This document shows, one piece after another, positions 1 through 10,317 of a DNA stretch of 64,000 bases; the stretch's first letter is position 1; each line of letters starts with the position of its first letter. The translations under genes and the position numbers were made by a program. The notes below the pieces were generated by a model, which saw only the letters and a list, made by a program, of their open reading frames with translations, was not told the origin of the DNA and did not search any database. This stretch comes from Homarus americanus (lineage: Eukaryota > Arthropoda > Malacostraca > Decapoda > Nephropidae): positions 8,574,642 through 8,638,641 of the forward strand of contig NW_024732238.1 of assembly GCF_018991925.1 (NCBI RefSeq), given 5' to 3'.

Positions 1-3000
1 GTAGTGGACAAAAGGGAGTGTGGTGATTAAAGGGAATAGGGACTAAAGGAGGTGGGACAAAGGAAGGTAGTGGTTGGAAAGGAGTGTGGTGGACAAGGAG
101 GTGGTGGACAAAGGAGGTGGAGTGAAAAGGAGGTGGGATTGTGTGTGATAGTAGTGGATTAAATGGGAATGGGAGTGGACATGGGCAGAGGGATGTGTGA
201 GTGGTGGTGATCAAAGGGAAGGTAGGTGACAAAGGGAGTGGGGACAAAGGAGTGTGGTGACTAAAGGAAAGGTAGTGGACAAAGGAGTGTGTGGTGGATG
301 TGCTGGAGTGTGGCGGAAAAAGGAGTGTGGTGATGAGCTGAAAGTTAGTGGACAAAGGAGTGTGGTGATTGTGCTGGAGGTGGGTGGACAGAAGGAGGGT
401 GGCGGAGGAGTGTGGTGATTGCATGAAAGGTAGGTGTAAAGGGAGTGTGATAAAGGGAAGGGAGGTGGAATGTAAAGTGAGTGGTGGGGACAAAGGAAGG
501 TAGTGGACAAAGGAGGATGGACAAGGGAAGGTAGGACAAAGGGTGGTGATTAAGGGGAGGTGGTGGACATAGGAGTGTGGTGATCAAAGGAGTGTGGTGG
601 ACTAAAGGAGTGTGGTGGACAAGAGGTGGTGACAAAGGAGGTGTGGGTGATTGGAGTGAGAGACAAAGGAAAGGTAGTGGACGTGGGAGTGTGGTGGGAG
701 ATTGTGCTAGGAATAGTGGTGGACATGATGGAGGTGGTGTACAAAGGAGGTGGTGGATTAAAGTGAAGGACAAAAGGAGTACAGGAAGGTTGTGGTGACG
801 AAGGAGTGTGGTGATTAAAGTGGAAGTAGTGACAAAGGGGAGGTGGTGACGTATGAGCATATAGACAAAGGAGTGTGTGGATCAGTGGACAAAGGGAGGG
901 TAGGACAAAGGAGTATGGTGAATGAGGTGGATAGTACAAAGGGATGTGGGACAAAGGAGTGTGTAGTGCAGGAGGTGGTGGATAAAGGGAAGAGAGAACA
1001 GGGAAAGGTAGTGGACAAAGGATGGGTGGGAAAAGGAAGGTAAGGGATAAAAGGAGTGTGGGTGGATGAAGGAGGGGACAAGTGAAGGTAGTGGACAAAG
1101 GGGAGGTGGTGGACAAAGGAAAGGTAGTGACAAAGGGAGGTGGTGGATAAAGGAGTGGATAGAGAGTGTGGTGGAGGTGCTGGAGTGTGGTGGACAGAGT
1201 GAAGGTGTAGTGACAAAAGGAGGTGAAGGAAGGTAGTGACAAAGGAGTGTGGTGAAGGGAGTGTGGTGATTGTGCGAATGCAGTAGTGGACAAAAGGAGT
1301 GGTGGATGTTTGAAAGGTAGTGGATAAAGGAGTGTAGTGGACAAGGGATGGGTGGGTAGGACAAAGGAGGTGGTGGACAAGGGAGGGGTGACAAAGGGAA
1401 GGTGAGCAAGAGTGTGATGGTGCTGGAGTGGTGATGTGTGATAGATGGAGTGTAGGTGGACAAAGGGAGTGTGGTGGACAAATGGAGTGTGGCAGGGGTG
1501 CTGGAAATAAGTAGTGGACAAAGGAGTGGTGGGAAAGATAAAGGAAGGTGGGACTAAAGGAATAGGTTAAGGGGAATGAAATGGCAGGGGTGAGTGCAAA
1601 AAAGGAGTGTGGTGGACAAAGGAGGTAGGACAAAGGAGTGGTGACTGTGAGGGAGTGGTGGGACAAAGGAGTGTGGTGGACAGGAGTGTCGTGACAGGGA
1701 GGTGGAGGGAGTGTGGTGGACAAAGGAAGGTAGTGGACAAAGGGAGTGGGATTGAAGGGAAGGTAGTGACAAAGGAGTGGTGACAAAGGAAAGGTAGTGG
1801 ACAAAGGAGTGTGGTGGACAAAGAGAAGGTAGGTGGGACAAAGGAGGTGGTGGACAAAGGATGTGGTGGACAGTTGGAGTGTGGTGGACAGTAGAGTGGT
1901 GGGATTGCATGGAGGTGGGGACAAGGAAGGTAGTGGACAAAGGAGGTGGTGGATAAAGGAAGGTAGTGTGGACAAAGGAGGTGGTGGGACAAAGGAAAGG
2001 TAGTGGACAAAGGAAGGTGGTGGACAAAGGAGGTGGGATAAAGGAGTGTGGTGACAAAGGAAAGTGTAGTTGACAGAGGGGAGTGTGGTGGACAAAGGGA
2101 TTGTGTGACAAAAGGAGGAGGACAAAGGAAGGTAGTGGACAAAGGGGAGGGGTGACAAAGGGAAGGTAGTGGACAGAGTGTGGTGGACAAAGATAGTGTA
2201 GTGGACAGGGAGGGACAAAGGAAAGGTAGTGAACAAAGGGAGTGTGGTGGACAAAGGAAAGTTAGAGGACAAAGGAGGTGGTGGACAAAGGAGGTGGGGG
2301 GTGGTGGGGTGGTGGACAAAAAGGAGTGGGGGTGGACAAAGGAAAGGTAGTGGACAAAGGAGTGTGGTGACGGGAAGGAATGTAGTGGGACAAAGGGCGT
2401 GTGGTGACAAAGTGGAGGTGGTGGACAAAGGAAAGGTAGTGGACAAAGGGAGGTGGTGATGTGTGAAAGGAAAGTGGACAAAGGGAGGTGGACAAGGAGT
2501 GTGGTGACAAAGGAGTGTGGGACAAAGGGAGTGTGGTGACATGCGAAGGTAGTGGGACAAAGGGAGTGTGGTGGATTGAAGGAAGGTAGTGGACTGTATG
2601 AGGTGGGTGACGTGGTGAAGTAGGGATTTATGGAGGTGGACAAGGAGGTGGGTAGGACAAAGGAGTGGAGACAAAGGAAAGGTAGGACAAAGGAGGGGGT
2701 GGCATGGGAGGACAAAAGGAGTGTGGTGACAAAGTGAGTGGTGGACAAAGGAAAGGTGAGGACAAAAGGAGTGTGGTGGACAAAGGAGTGGTGGGATTGC
2801 ATGAGTGCGGTGATTGTATGAGTGTAGGATTGTATGAGGGGGTGGATTAAAGGTGGTATGGGAAAGGAAGGAAGTGAGGTGGGATTAGGGATTTAAGGAG
2901 TATGGATTGTGCTGAGGTGTGGTGACAGGATGAGTGCGGGTGAATGCGGAGTGTGGTGGTCAGCCGAGTTGCAGCGTGATGGAAGTGAGTGGTGATCAGG

Positions 3001-3560
3001 GCAGGGGGTGTCATGGGCAGTGAGGGGACGTCGGAGGTGGTGGTTGTGTGGAGTGTGGTGACGGGAGGGGACAGTAGGGTGAATAAATGAGGTGGTGATC
3101 AAAGGAATAGTAGGGGATCAGGTGGAGGTGGTGACTGAATGAAAGGGTAGGCTGTTGTGTGACGAGTGTGGTGATCAGAAGGGGGAAAGGATTGTTGGTG
3201 AGACAAGGAAGTGTTGTGATTAAGGGGAGTGGGTGGACAAAGAAAATGGTGTTGGATTGGGGTTGGATATGAAGGGTGTTGGATTGATGAAGGGGTTGAA
3301 CATTGGACGGGGAAGGGTGTTGACAAAAGGGGTTGGACAAAGAAAGGGTAAGCTGGGACAAAGTGGGTGCTGGACAGAGAGATTTGGTGGTGGGACAAAC
3401 AAGGGTGTTGACAAAATGGGGTGTTTGGACAAAGGGTGTTGGACAAGGGTTGCAGTAAAAAGGAGGATGGACAAAGAGAGGGTGTTGGACAACAGGGATG
3501 TTGGACAAAGGGAATGTGGTGGACAAAGGGAGTGTGGTGATTGCAAGGGAGTGTGATGGG
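1..3560. repeat. Purine-rich degenerate minisatellite, block 1
   Basis: Two related monomers of about 17-18 bp alternate irregularly. Both contain GGACAAAGGA; one carries AAGGTAGT, the other GTGTGGT, giving dimers of about 34-36 bp. The plus strand is almost pure A/G with scattered T, so the minus strand has few stop codons and shows long Ser/Pro/Leu/His/Thr-rich frames that are artefacts. The left edge is cut by the window start. Copies become more divergent after about 2800. The same family recurs at 10318-14850. Confidence 0.95.
3235..3545. repeat. Variant terminal module of purine array, copy 1
   Basis: Over the last 300 bp of the array the unit changes to forms with GTGTTGGACAA. A run of distinctive words appears: GGGGTTGAACATTG, then GGACAGAGAGA, then GACAAACAAGGGTGTTG, then GGACAACAGGG, then GGACAAAGGGAATGTGGT. 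The same words occur in the same order at 14455-14815, so this is a homologous module rather than random drift. Confidence 0.8.
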
Positions 3561-3600
3561 CGTAGGCCAACACGTAACCGAAATCCAGCTAACAATCGAT

Positions 3601-3700
3601 NNNNNNNNNNNNNNNNNNNNNNNNNNNNNNNNNNNNNNNNNNNNNNNNNNNNNNNNNNNNNNNNNNNNNNNNNNNNNNNNNNNNNNNNNNNNNNNNNNNN
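3601..3700. other. Assembly gap (100 N)
   Basis: Exactly 100 unresolved bases separate the end of the purine array from non-array sequence. The round number indicates a scaffold gap of unknown true length. Confidence 0.99.
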
Positions 3701-3949
3701 GTCCTTGACCATCTGACCTGACCACCAACCGTTGTTATGCTATTTAAAGATTAGTAGGGTCATTACCTAATACCTGACCATTGTGGACCTGGTCTCACCT
3801 CCTCTGTATATATACTCCTTGTTTTGTATTACTCTCTCTAGTCTGTACTCACCCCTGAAGATGTAGATTACACAGCGCTTGGGAACTTCGTGTTTCTTCT
3901 TTCCTTGTGGTTATCAGCATATACCTGAATCACGCGCACCTACAGTAGT

Positions 3950-3952
<3 letters not shown>
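3701..3952 (+). mobile_element. Candidate retroelement 3' tail (possibly Penelope-like)
   Basis: Non-array sequence begins right after the gap and runs into an (AT)n tract. At 3855-3893 it holds CTGAAGA, a short TGTA/TACA stem and a larger imperfect inverted pair (ACAC near 3870 against CGTGT at 3889-3893). From memory, similar 3' ends followed by AT-rich tails occur in decapod retroelements, and Penelope-like elements are known to carry hammerhead-type motifs with a CTGANGA core. No coding part is present. The family assignment is inference. Confidence 0.3.

Positions 3953-4018
<66 letters not shown>
3953..4018. repeat. (AT)n microsatellite
   Basis: An uninterrupted dinucleotide tract of about 66 bp follows the candidate retroelement tail directly and abuts the TGTAACCGG start of the next element. 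Confidence 0.97.
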
Positions 4019-4021
<3 letters not shown>

Positions 4022-5429
4022 ACCGGTCGGAATTTGCTGGACTTTAATTTCTCACTTGACTTGGGGTTTATTAAAAATTAATAGATGGTAAAGGCAGTGG
4101 AAGCGCCCTTTGAGAAAAATCCCGAACCAGCACAAGAACACTTAAATCTACTACACAAAATGAACTGTCCGTGACCCGTGGAAGATTAGCGTCTGTGACT
4201 GGGATGAATGAGACACACTGTAAAAATTTAGACACTTATATTCCCTCAACACTACAAACACAATCAAATAATGGTACACCAATATGCGCACCTCTTAACT
4301 TAAACTTAAACACTACTCTGAGAGATAAAGGTTATAAATGACATAGAAATTATTAGAAACACAGGCAACAATAAATTTGATATTAAGAAATGTTGCTTGC
4401 ACACATGAAACAGGCCTCTTAAGGCTTTCACAAAATAATATCAGTACTTAGGAAATGGTATTAAAAAATAAGAAATTAACTACTCTACAATGAATAGGCC
4501 TTAAGGGCTTTCAACAAAATTATAGCACCCCAACAGATGTACACTTCCTAACCTAACCTAACCACTACTCTGGGAACAAGGTTATACCTGAGATCAGAAT
4601 TATGAAAGAACAATTAGAGGCATTAAAAGAATCAAATTACAGTATCACTCTGGTTCCACTTAATGGCACAAACATTAAACACACTATCAGAATTATTTAA
4701 GAAATATTAACTACACACGTCAAGATAATATCAGTCTGAGGAATGGTGTTAACTACACCGTAATAAGGAAGATAAAATGTTCCTCTAGGTATCTCCTAGA
4801 ATCCTAGACTCACGGTCTCCATTGTGACCATTAATATACTCAGATAGCCCCAGTGTACTCCCAGTGCGTCCATGGGCAGGAAGAGGTGACCAATCAGACC
4901 CTGTGCAGTTGAGAGGACTTTTAGCTTCCCGTTAGCAAAGGGTTTCACTAAGCGGCTCTGGACATGGTGTGAGCCATCCTGGGCACCCAGACGGCTAGAT
5001 TCCCTCAAGAGATCCTTTGGTACCCCGCTAAACAGTGACAGGCCTACTCTGATCGGTCCAATGGCGACAGTCGCCACCCTCAATCATCAACGGCAGTCTC
5101 AAACGGCAGTCAATCTCTGCAGTCAAACTCGGTCGCTCCAGTCACTCAGTCAAGTGGGTTCTGACGGAAACCCTGAAATGAACTCACTGTTAGCTCTAGT
5201 TAACTTCCACTGCCCTATCTAACCTGTCTGAGATCGAATGAGACTTACTTGTTCTGCAATAAGCACAGGGTGACTGACCGCGTGACTATTTCTGATGGAC
5301 GCGCGGAACGTCTTGTCTGTGTGACTGCTCTCCGGGACTGGGCTAGCCAGCGTCGTGTCTCCCAAGGCGCTAGCAGGCCTCGTGATATATTTACCGCCTA
5401 ACTAATAACTCCTTGGGACACCCGTAACA
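4018..5429 (-). mobile_element. Candidate solo LTR of a Ty3/gypsy-like element
   Basis: Read on the minus strand, the segment begins TGTTACGGGTGTCCC at 5429 and ends CCGACCGGTTACA at 4018. It therefore has TGT...ACA termini, as many Ty3/gypsy LTRs do. An AATAAA signal lies on the minus strand at 4072-4067, about 50 bp before the 3' end, where an LTR polyadenylation signal is expected. No second LTR and no gag/pol lie in the window. I see no clear target-site duplication (left flank ATATA, right flank TTATT). A 95-codon minus-strand frame at 4796-5083 resembles nothing I know. Length (1.4 kb) is long for an LTR but not excluded. Confidence 0.35.
4285..4790. repeat. Imperfect tandem duplication, about 260 bp
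   Basis: Two diverged copies lie head to tail. Both contain a run of TTAACTTAAAC- or CCTAACCTAACC-like sequence followed by CACTACTCTG, AAGGTTATA, AGAATTAT or GAAATTAT, and later ATAATATCAGT followed by GGAATGGT. The first copy starts near 4290, the second near 4548. The duplication lies inside the candidate LTR. Confidence 0.55.
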
Positions 5430-5753
<324 letters not shown>

Positions 5754-5957
5754 AGAGGGGTGATGCACAAATAAACTATAAAGGCAACTAGTTCATATTT
5801 TTACCACTCTTGTAAGCATTATCCTACTATGACTTCTGGTGGCTGCGATCAAGAGCATCACACACACACACAGACGAAATATAACTTAATATATTATTTT
5901 TAAAAGCACGTGAAGAACATTTTCCAGCCCCGACTAACTGAAATGCAACTAAGGAGA

Positions 5958-6290
5958 CACACTCAAGTATGTATACAGTACATTCCTCACTACCGATGTA
6001 TAAACAAGACACTCAGGTATGTATACATTCCTCGCTACGGAAGTATAAACAAGACACTCAGGTATGTATACATTCCTCGCTACGGAAGTATAAACAAGAC
6101 ACTCAGGTATGTATACATTCCTCGCTACGGAAGTATAAACAAGACACTCAGGTATGTATACATTCCTCGCTACGGAAGTATAAACAAGACACTCAGGTAT
6201 GTATACATTCCTCGCTACGGAAGTATAAACAGGACTTCAGGTATGTATACATTCCTCGCTACGGAAGTATAAACAAGACACTCCAGGTAA
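5958..6290. repeat. 45-bp minisatellite, left block
   Basis: About seven copies of a 45-bp unit containing GGTATGTATACATTCC, TCGCTACGGAAG and TATAAACAAGACACTCA. Internal copies are nearly identical and the outer ones diverge. Because 45 is a multiple of 3, two plus frames stay open and give repetitive pseudo-peptides; nothing suggests coding. The same unit recurs at 9181-9825 beyond a LINE. Confidence 0.95.
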
Positions 6291-6399
6291 GAACATAAGA
6301 ATGGAGGAAACTGCAGCGGGCCTATTGGCCCATATACTGGGCAGTCCTGTTTACACCTAACCCTATTGTATATGAGCATCCAAACCTATTTCAGCCAAT

Positions 6400-6855
6400 C
6401 TGTACAGTATTCGAGTTAATGATGATATTTGGTAATCCTGTTCCATTCATCCACCACTCTGAAGTTTCAAACCAGTGTTTACTCTATTTACACGGCCTAA
6501 ATCTAAATTTGTCTAATTTAAAACCATTGTTACGAGTTCGCACCTGGGTTGATAATCGAGTACCTTGTAATGTCCCTTGTTTAGCCCTATCTTCCACTTA
6601 TACACCCCATCAGGTCGCCCCTCGCTCTACGTCTCGAGGAGTGGCAAATTAAGATGCTTTAACCTGTCTCTATACCTGCGTTCCTTGTAATGCCCGATTA
6701 GTCTTGTCATTCTCTGAATTTTTTCCAAGGATTCTATCCATTCTGTACGGTGACCAGAACTGAACTGCGTAATCCAGGTGTGGCCCCACAAGAGCAAGAT
6801 ACAGTTTTAGGATGACCTCGCTAGTCTTAACTAACACTCCTTTTAGCGAACCCAA
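6400..6855 (-). pseudogene. LINE A RT thumb / C-terminal remnant
   Basis: The frame 6855-6670 contains LALVGPHLDYAVQFWSPY, the block after the RT palm in CR1/L2 proteins, then a garbled form of the 'R-M-T-R-L-I-P-G-L' block. Further downstream the broken frames show RLKHLNLP and RTRNNGFKLDKFRFR, matching the better preserved copy at 53198-53557. Several one-base indels separate the pieces. Confidence 0.78.
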
Positions 6856-7123
6856 GCAATTTTATTAGCCTTTACACGAGCAAAAACACATTGTTGTTTT
6901 ACGATATGTTCCTACTTTTATCATTACTCCAAATCTCTCTCGCAGTCGGATTTCTATGGCATCGTTGTTCATCTGGCATCTGGTTTCTGTTTACATCTCC
7001 TATACTGAGTACTTTACATTTGTCGACATTGAATTTATCTGCCATTTTTCAGACCATTCGAAAAATTTGTTTAGATCTTTCTCAGAAGTTTTGCTTTGAG
7101 TCCTGCCAGATTTGATAACACGT

Positions 7124-7620
7124 CTATTTAGTGTCATCAGCAAATTCTACTTTATGTTGCTGTTCATGCCAGATATCTATGTCGTTTATGCATATAATAA
7201 CAATAATGGTCCAAGTACTGATTTTGGGAATCCCCACTTGTGACGTTGTTCCAATGGGACTTGCAAACAAGTATCGCTCACTGCTGTTTCCTGTCCTGTA
7301 ACCACGCCTAATCCATTTAAGGATGTCACCTTTTGATGCCATGAGCCGTACCTTTCTAATTAGTCTTCGGGGACTCTGTCGAAGGCTTCTTCTATAAAGT
7401 CGACATACCACATCATAATTGTGCCCCCGTCCACTGATTCGAAACTGATGAAAAGAATGCTAATAGATTAGTTAGGGCAAGAACATCTTGCTTGTAGCCA
7501 TGCTAAATCATTGATCACCCGGTGCTTCTCCAGGTGATTTCGACAGAGTTTGGAAATGATTGCTTCCAGTAATTTGCCTACTATTGATGTTAGACTGATT
7601 ATGTGTAGTTAGAGGATAGT
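7124..7620 (-). pseudogene. LINE A reverse transcriptase core remnant
   Basis: Frame-shifted pieces of the RT fingers and palm. Near 7600-7475 the minus strand reads SLTSIVGKLLEAI then HLEKHRVIND, the conserved 'V-G-K-L-L-E' and 'H-L-x-x-x-x-L-I-N-D' blocks. From 7411 to 7124 a 95-codon frame ends VEFADDTK, containing the F-A-D-D active site, preceded by INDIDIW (family consensus Y-I-N-D-L). The usual P-Q-G-S-V-L-G-P block is corrupted to VGIPKISTW. The enzyme would copy the LINE RNA at the nicked target. It cannot function here. Confidence 0.8.
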
Positions 7621-8872
7621 GATCTATCCCCTCTTGAAAAATCGGGTATTACATCTGCTTATCCTCCAGGATTCTGGTACTTCACCTGTTTTTATGACAT
7701 GCTAAACAATCCTTATATATAAGTATACTAAGCTCTTCCTTGCATTCCTTTAATACTCTGGCAACATCTCATCGGGACCAGGTGACTATTAGGGCTTAGT
7801 TTGTCTATTTGCTTACTAACATCGTTACTAGTCACTACTATCTCATTCTAATTTGTTTTCACTATCTCTGAATATAGTCGCCTCGGGTATCATGCGTTTA
7901 GATTTCGGTGGTGAAATCTGCTTGAAAATATTTATTCAAATTATTAGTTCATTTCTCCGCTGTTATCAGTGAAAGAGCTCGCCGGAGTCTGTCCAGATAT
8001 TGTCCAATCTTTTTCGCAGGTTTTAGTTTGATACATTTAACTTCTTAGTTTGTTCGCCTCCTTGCTATCCTTACTTCATTATTCCTCTTGCTTTCTCTTA
8101 TCTCGGTTTTAACTTACTCGCCAATACCCCATAATAGTCCCGGAGGTGAATTTCGCCACGATTTTTCCTTCTATTCCATAGCCTTCTTACAATGATGTTC
8201 TTAAATAATTATTTATCCATTTAGGTCATTGCTATTGATCTGAAGCCAGGCGGTATGTTCTGGTTTTGTGCATTAAGTAACTCAATTATTTAAATTATCG
8301 TGGAACTCCGCAATCTCAGATCTCGCTATCAGGTCGGGTGTCATCTGTCAGGTTCACGGTTGCCGACACCCTCTCTCAGCTGCCTCTTTAAACTGTCAAA
8401 GTTTGCCCTTCTGAAATCTGGTACTTTGTGAATTTTCTTACGCCTGCCCTGAAAATCTAACTGGAATCGAATTTCTTTTGTGATCGCTGTTTGCAAGTCA
8501 TTCCCTACTCGATATAATGAGGTTTCTGTTCGTCAGAACTAAATCCAGTGGCATATTACCCCTGCAGGGTTCAAGTTATATGTTGACTTAGGAAACAGTC
8601 CTGGATCGCTCTCAGAAAATCCTCTGATTCTGAGTTACCCGTATGACAGTCCAAGAACGACGGCTAAGGTTAAAGCCGCCTACCATACAGACTTTGTTGT
8701 GTATGGAAGCTCCTGCGCATTTCATCCCAAATAAGTCGTCATTGACGCCTATCAAGATTGGGGTCTATATATTACTCCCGTGATTAATTTCCAAATTGGC
8801 CGCTAATTCTATCCAAATTGTTTCTCAGTATTCTCAGTTTTATTTTATTTATTTCATTAATTTCAGATTATC

Positions 8873-9064
8873 CTACCATAGATTGTTACTCCGCCTCCTT
8901 CCTGGTCTGCCTATCGGTATGGAAGAAAACAGTTTGTAACCCGCAATTTGGTATTCGACTGGTAATCCACGTGTGTCTAGGTTGATCCATGTTTCAGTGA
9001 ATGCAATTATATCGATTTCTTCGGTACATACCAAGGCCTTATTATCATCCATTTTGTTTCTCAT
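8873..9064 (-). pseudogene. LINE A endonuclease (APE-type) N-terminal remnant
   Basis: A 63-codon open stretch opens MRNKMDDNKALVCTEEID and continues IIAFTETWINLD. This matches the start of the apurinic-like endonuclease of CR1/L2-type LINEs: a 'N-K-x-D-x-L' helix, then the 'D-I-x-x-x-T-E-T-W' strand with the catalytic Glu. In the living element this domain nicks target DNA for reverse transcription. Here the frame is lost after about 50 residues (GRPGRRRSNNLW). The upstream residues continue in another frame to about 9175. The methionine is internal to the ancestral protein, not a real start. Confidence 0.75.
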
Positions 9065-9180
9065 ACTTTACTGTTCGCCAGTAGTATACATTTAAGTTAT
9101 CGGTACTGAGTCCTTCCTCATCACAAGAAGGTTTTAAACTCCTGTCTAATTTAGTTTTGTCATTCTTTAACACTCACATG

Positions 9181-9825
9181 AACACACCTCACATGGAAGT
9201 ACAAACAGGGATACTAGGTATGTATATACATTCCTTGCCATGCGGAAGTATAAACAAGACACTTCAGGTATGTATACATTCCTCGCTACGAAGTATAAAC
9301 AGGACACCACGGTTTAAAAACCCTGCTCAATTTAGTTTTGTCATCACTCTCAACACTGCCAGGAACACATTCCCATGTATAAACAGGACACTCAGGTATG
9401 TATATACATTCTCACATGAAGTATAAACAAGACACTCAGGTGTATACATTCTCTGCAGGAAGTATAAACAGGACACTTCAGGTATGTATACATTTTCAAG
9501 GAAGTATAAACAAGACACTTCAGGTATGTATAACATTCTCTTACGGAAGTATAAACAGGACACTCAGGTATGTATACATTCCTCGTTACGGAAGTATAAA
9601 CAGGACACTCAGGTATGTATACATTCTCGCTAAAGATAAACAAAGACACCCAGATATGTATACATTCTCACACGGAAGTATAAACAAGACACTCAGGTAT
9701 GTATACATTCTCACGGAAGTATAAACAAGACATTGTATAGTATACACATTCATGCAAAGTATAAACAAGACACTCAGGTATGTATACATTCCTCGCTACG
9801 GAAGTATAAACAAAGTTAGAGAATA
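9181..9825. repeat. 45-bp minisatellite, right block
   Basis: About thirteen degenerate copies of the unit seen at 5958-6290 (GGTATGTATACATTC, GGAAGTATAAACA, GACACTCA). Copies vary in length by small indels, unlike the uniform left block. A 60-bp piece resembling the LINE A 5' region sits inside the array at about 9312-9375. Confidence 0.92.
9312..9375 (-). mobile_element. Second copy of LINE A 5'-edge sequence inside the minisatellite
   Basis: The segment with TTTAAA, then CAATTTAGTTTTGTCAT, then CACTCTCAACAC resembles 9132-9180 (TTTTAAACTCCTGTC, TAATTTAGTTTTGTCAT, TTTAACACTCACATG). It may be a duplicated LINE edge, or part of an ancestral longer repeat unit. Confidence 0.55.
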
Positions 9826-10317
9826 ATTACGTCAAGAACCAAACTACATTTCTATACACAGTTTTATTAAAGATATTTGAGATGTTTTAGTTATGTTCCG
9901 GAAATGAAACTGGACGGGTAGGAAGCTCGGGAACGAAACATGGACAGACAGCCCAAACTATCATACCCTCCAAACTGTGTGCGGGATAACACACTACAGG
10001 ACTAAGTTAGCCAATCAGGTACCATTAAATTGATATATACTGTATAATTGTTTTTCACTACGCACGTCCACAACTCACATTCGTTCACTCTAATACAAAG
10101 CAAATATGGAAACAAGAATACAAGTGAGTGAGTGATAACTATTAAAACTTAACCACGAAAGAAGAACAAATTTATTTCCCGTGTATGAAAGAATACATAT
10201 ATACAGTACAGCACATTAAATTACCGAGGTTAAATTGTCATGCACACTTTAAAACAACAAAACACAGAGCTGGGAATAAATATATCATAAATTGTGTAAT
10301 TGCAAGGATTTATTTAA
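9826..10317. other. Unassigned spacer
   Basis: A+T-rich unique-looking sequence between the 45-bp minisatellite and the second purine array. I see no gene, RNA or repeat. Confidence 0.6.

Larger units (their letters stand above)
6291..9180 (-). mobile_element. Decayed CR1/L2-like LINE (family A), nearly full coding span
   Basis: On the minus strand the element runs from an endonuclease start near 9100 to a 3' tail at 6291. The EN remnant shows MRNKMDDNKALVCTEEID and IIAFTETWIN. RT remnants show SLTSIVGKLLEAI and HLEKHRVIND near 7600-7475, then INDIDIW and the catalytic VEFADDTK (FADD box) at 7147-7124. The C-terminal region shows GPHLDYAVQFWSPY near 6770 and RTRNNGFKLDKFRFR near 6550. The 3' end carries CTTATGTTCTTA, the octamer-type tail seen in CR1-like elements. 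Frameshifts and stops break every domain, so it is dead. It lies between two blocks of one 45-bp minisatellite. Family A fragments recur at 52616-53622. Confidence 0.88.

Noticed and set aside
4796..5083. 95-codon minus-strand frame
   Set aside because: It lies inside the candidate LTR, has no recognisable retroviral-type motif and no upstream coding continuation.
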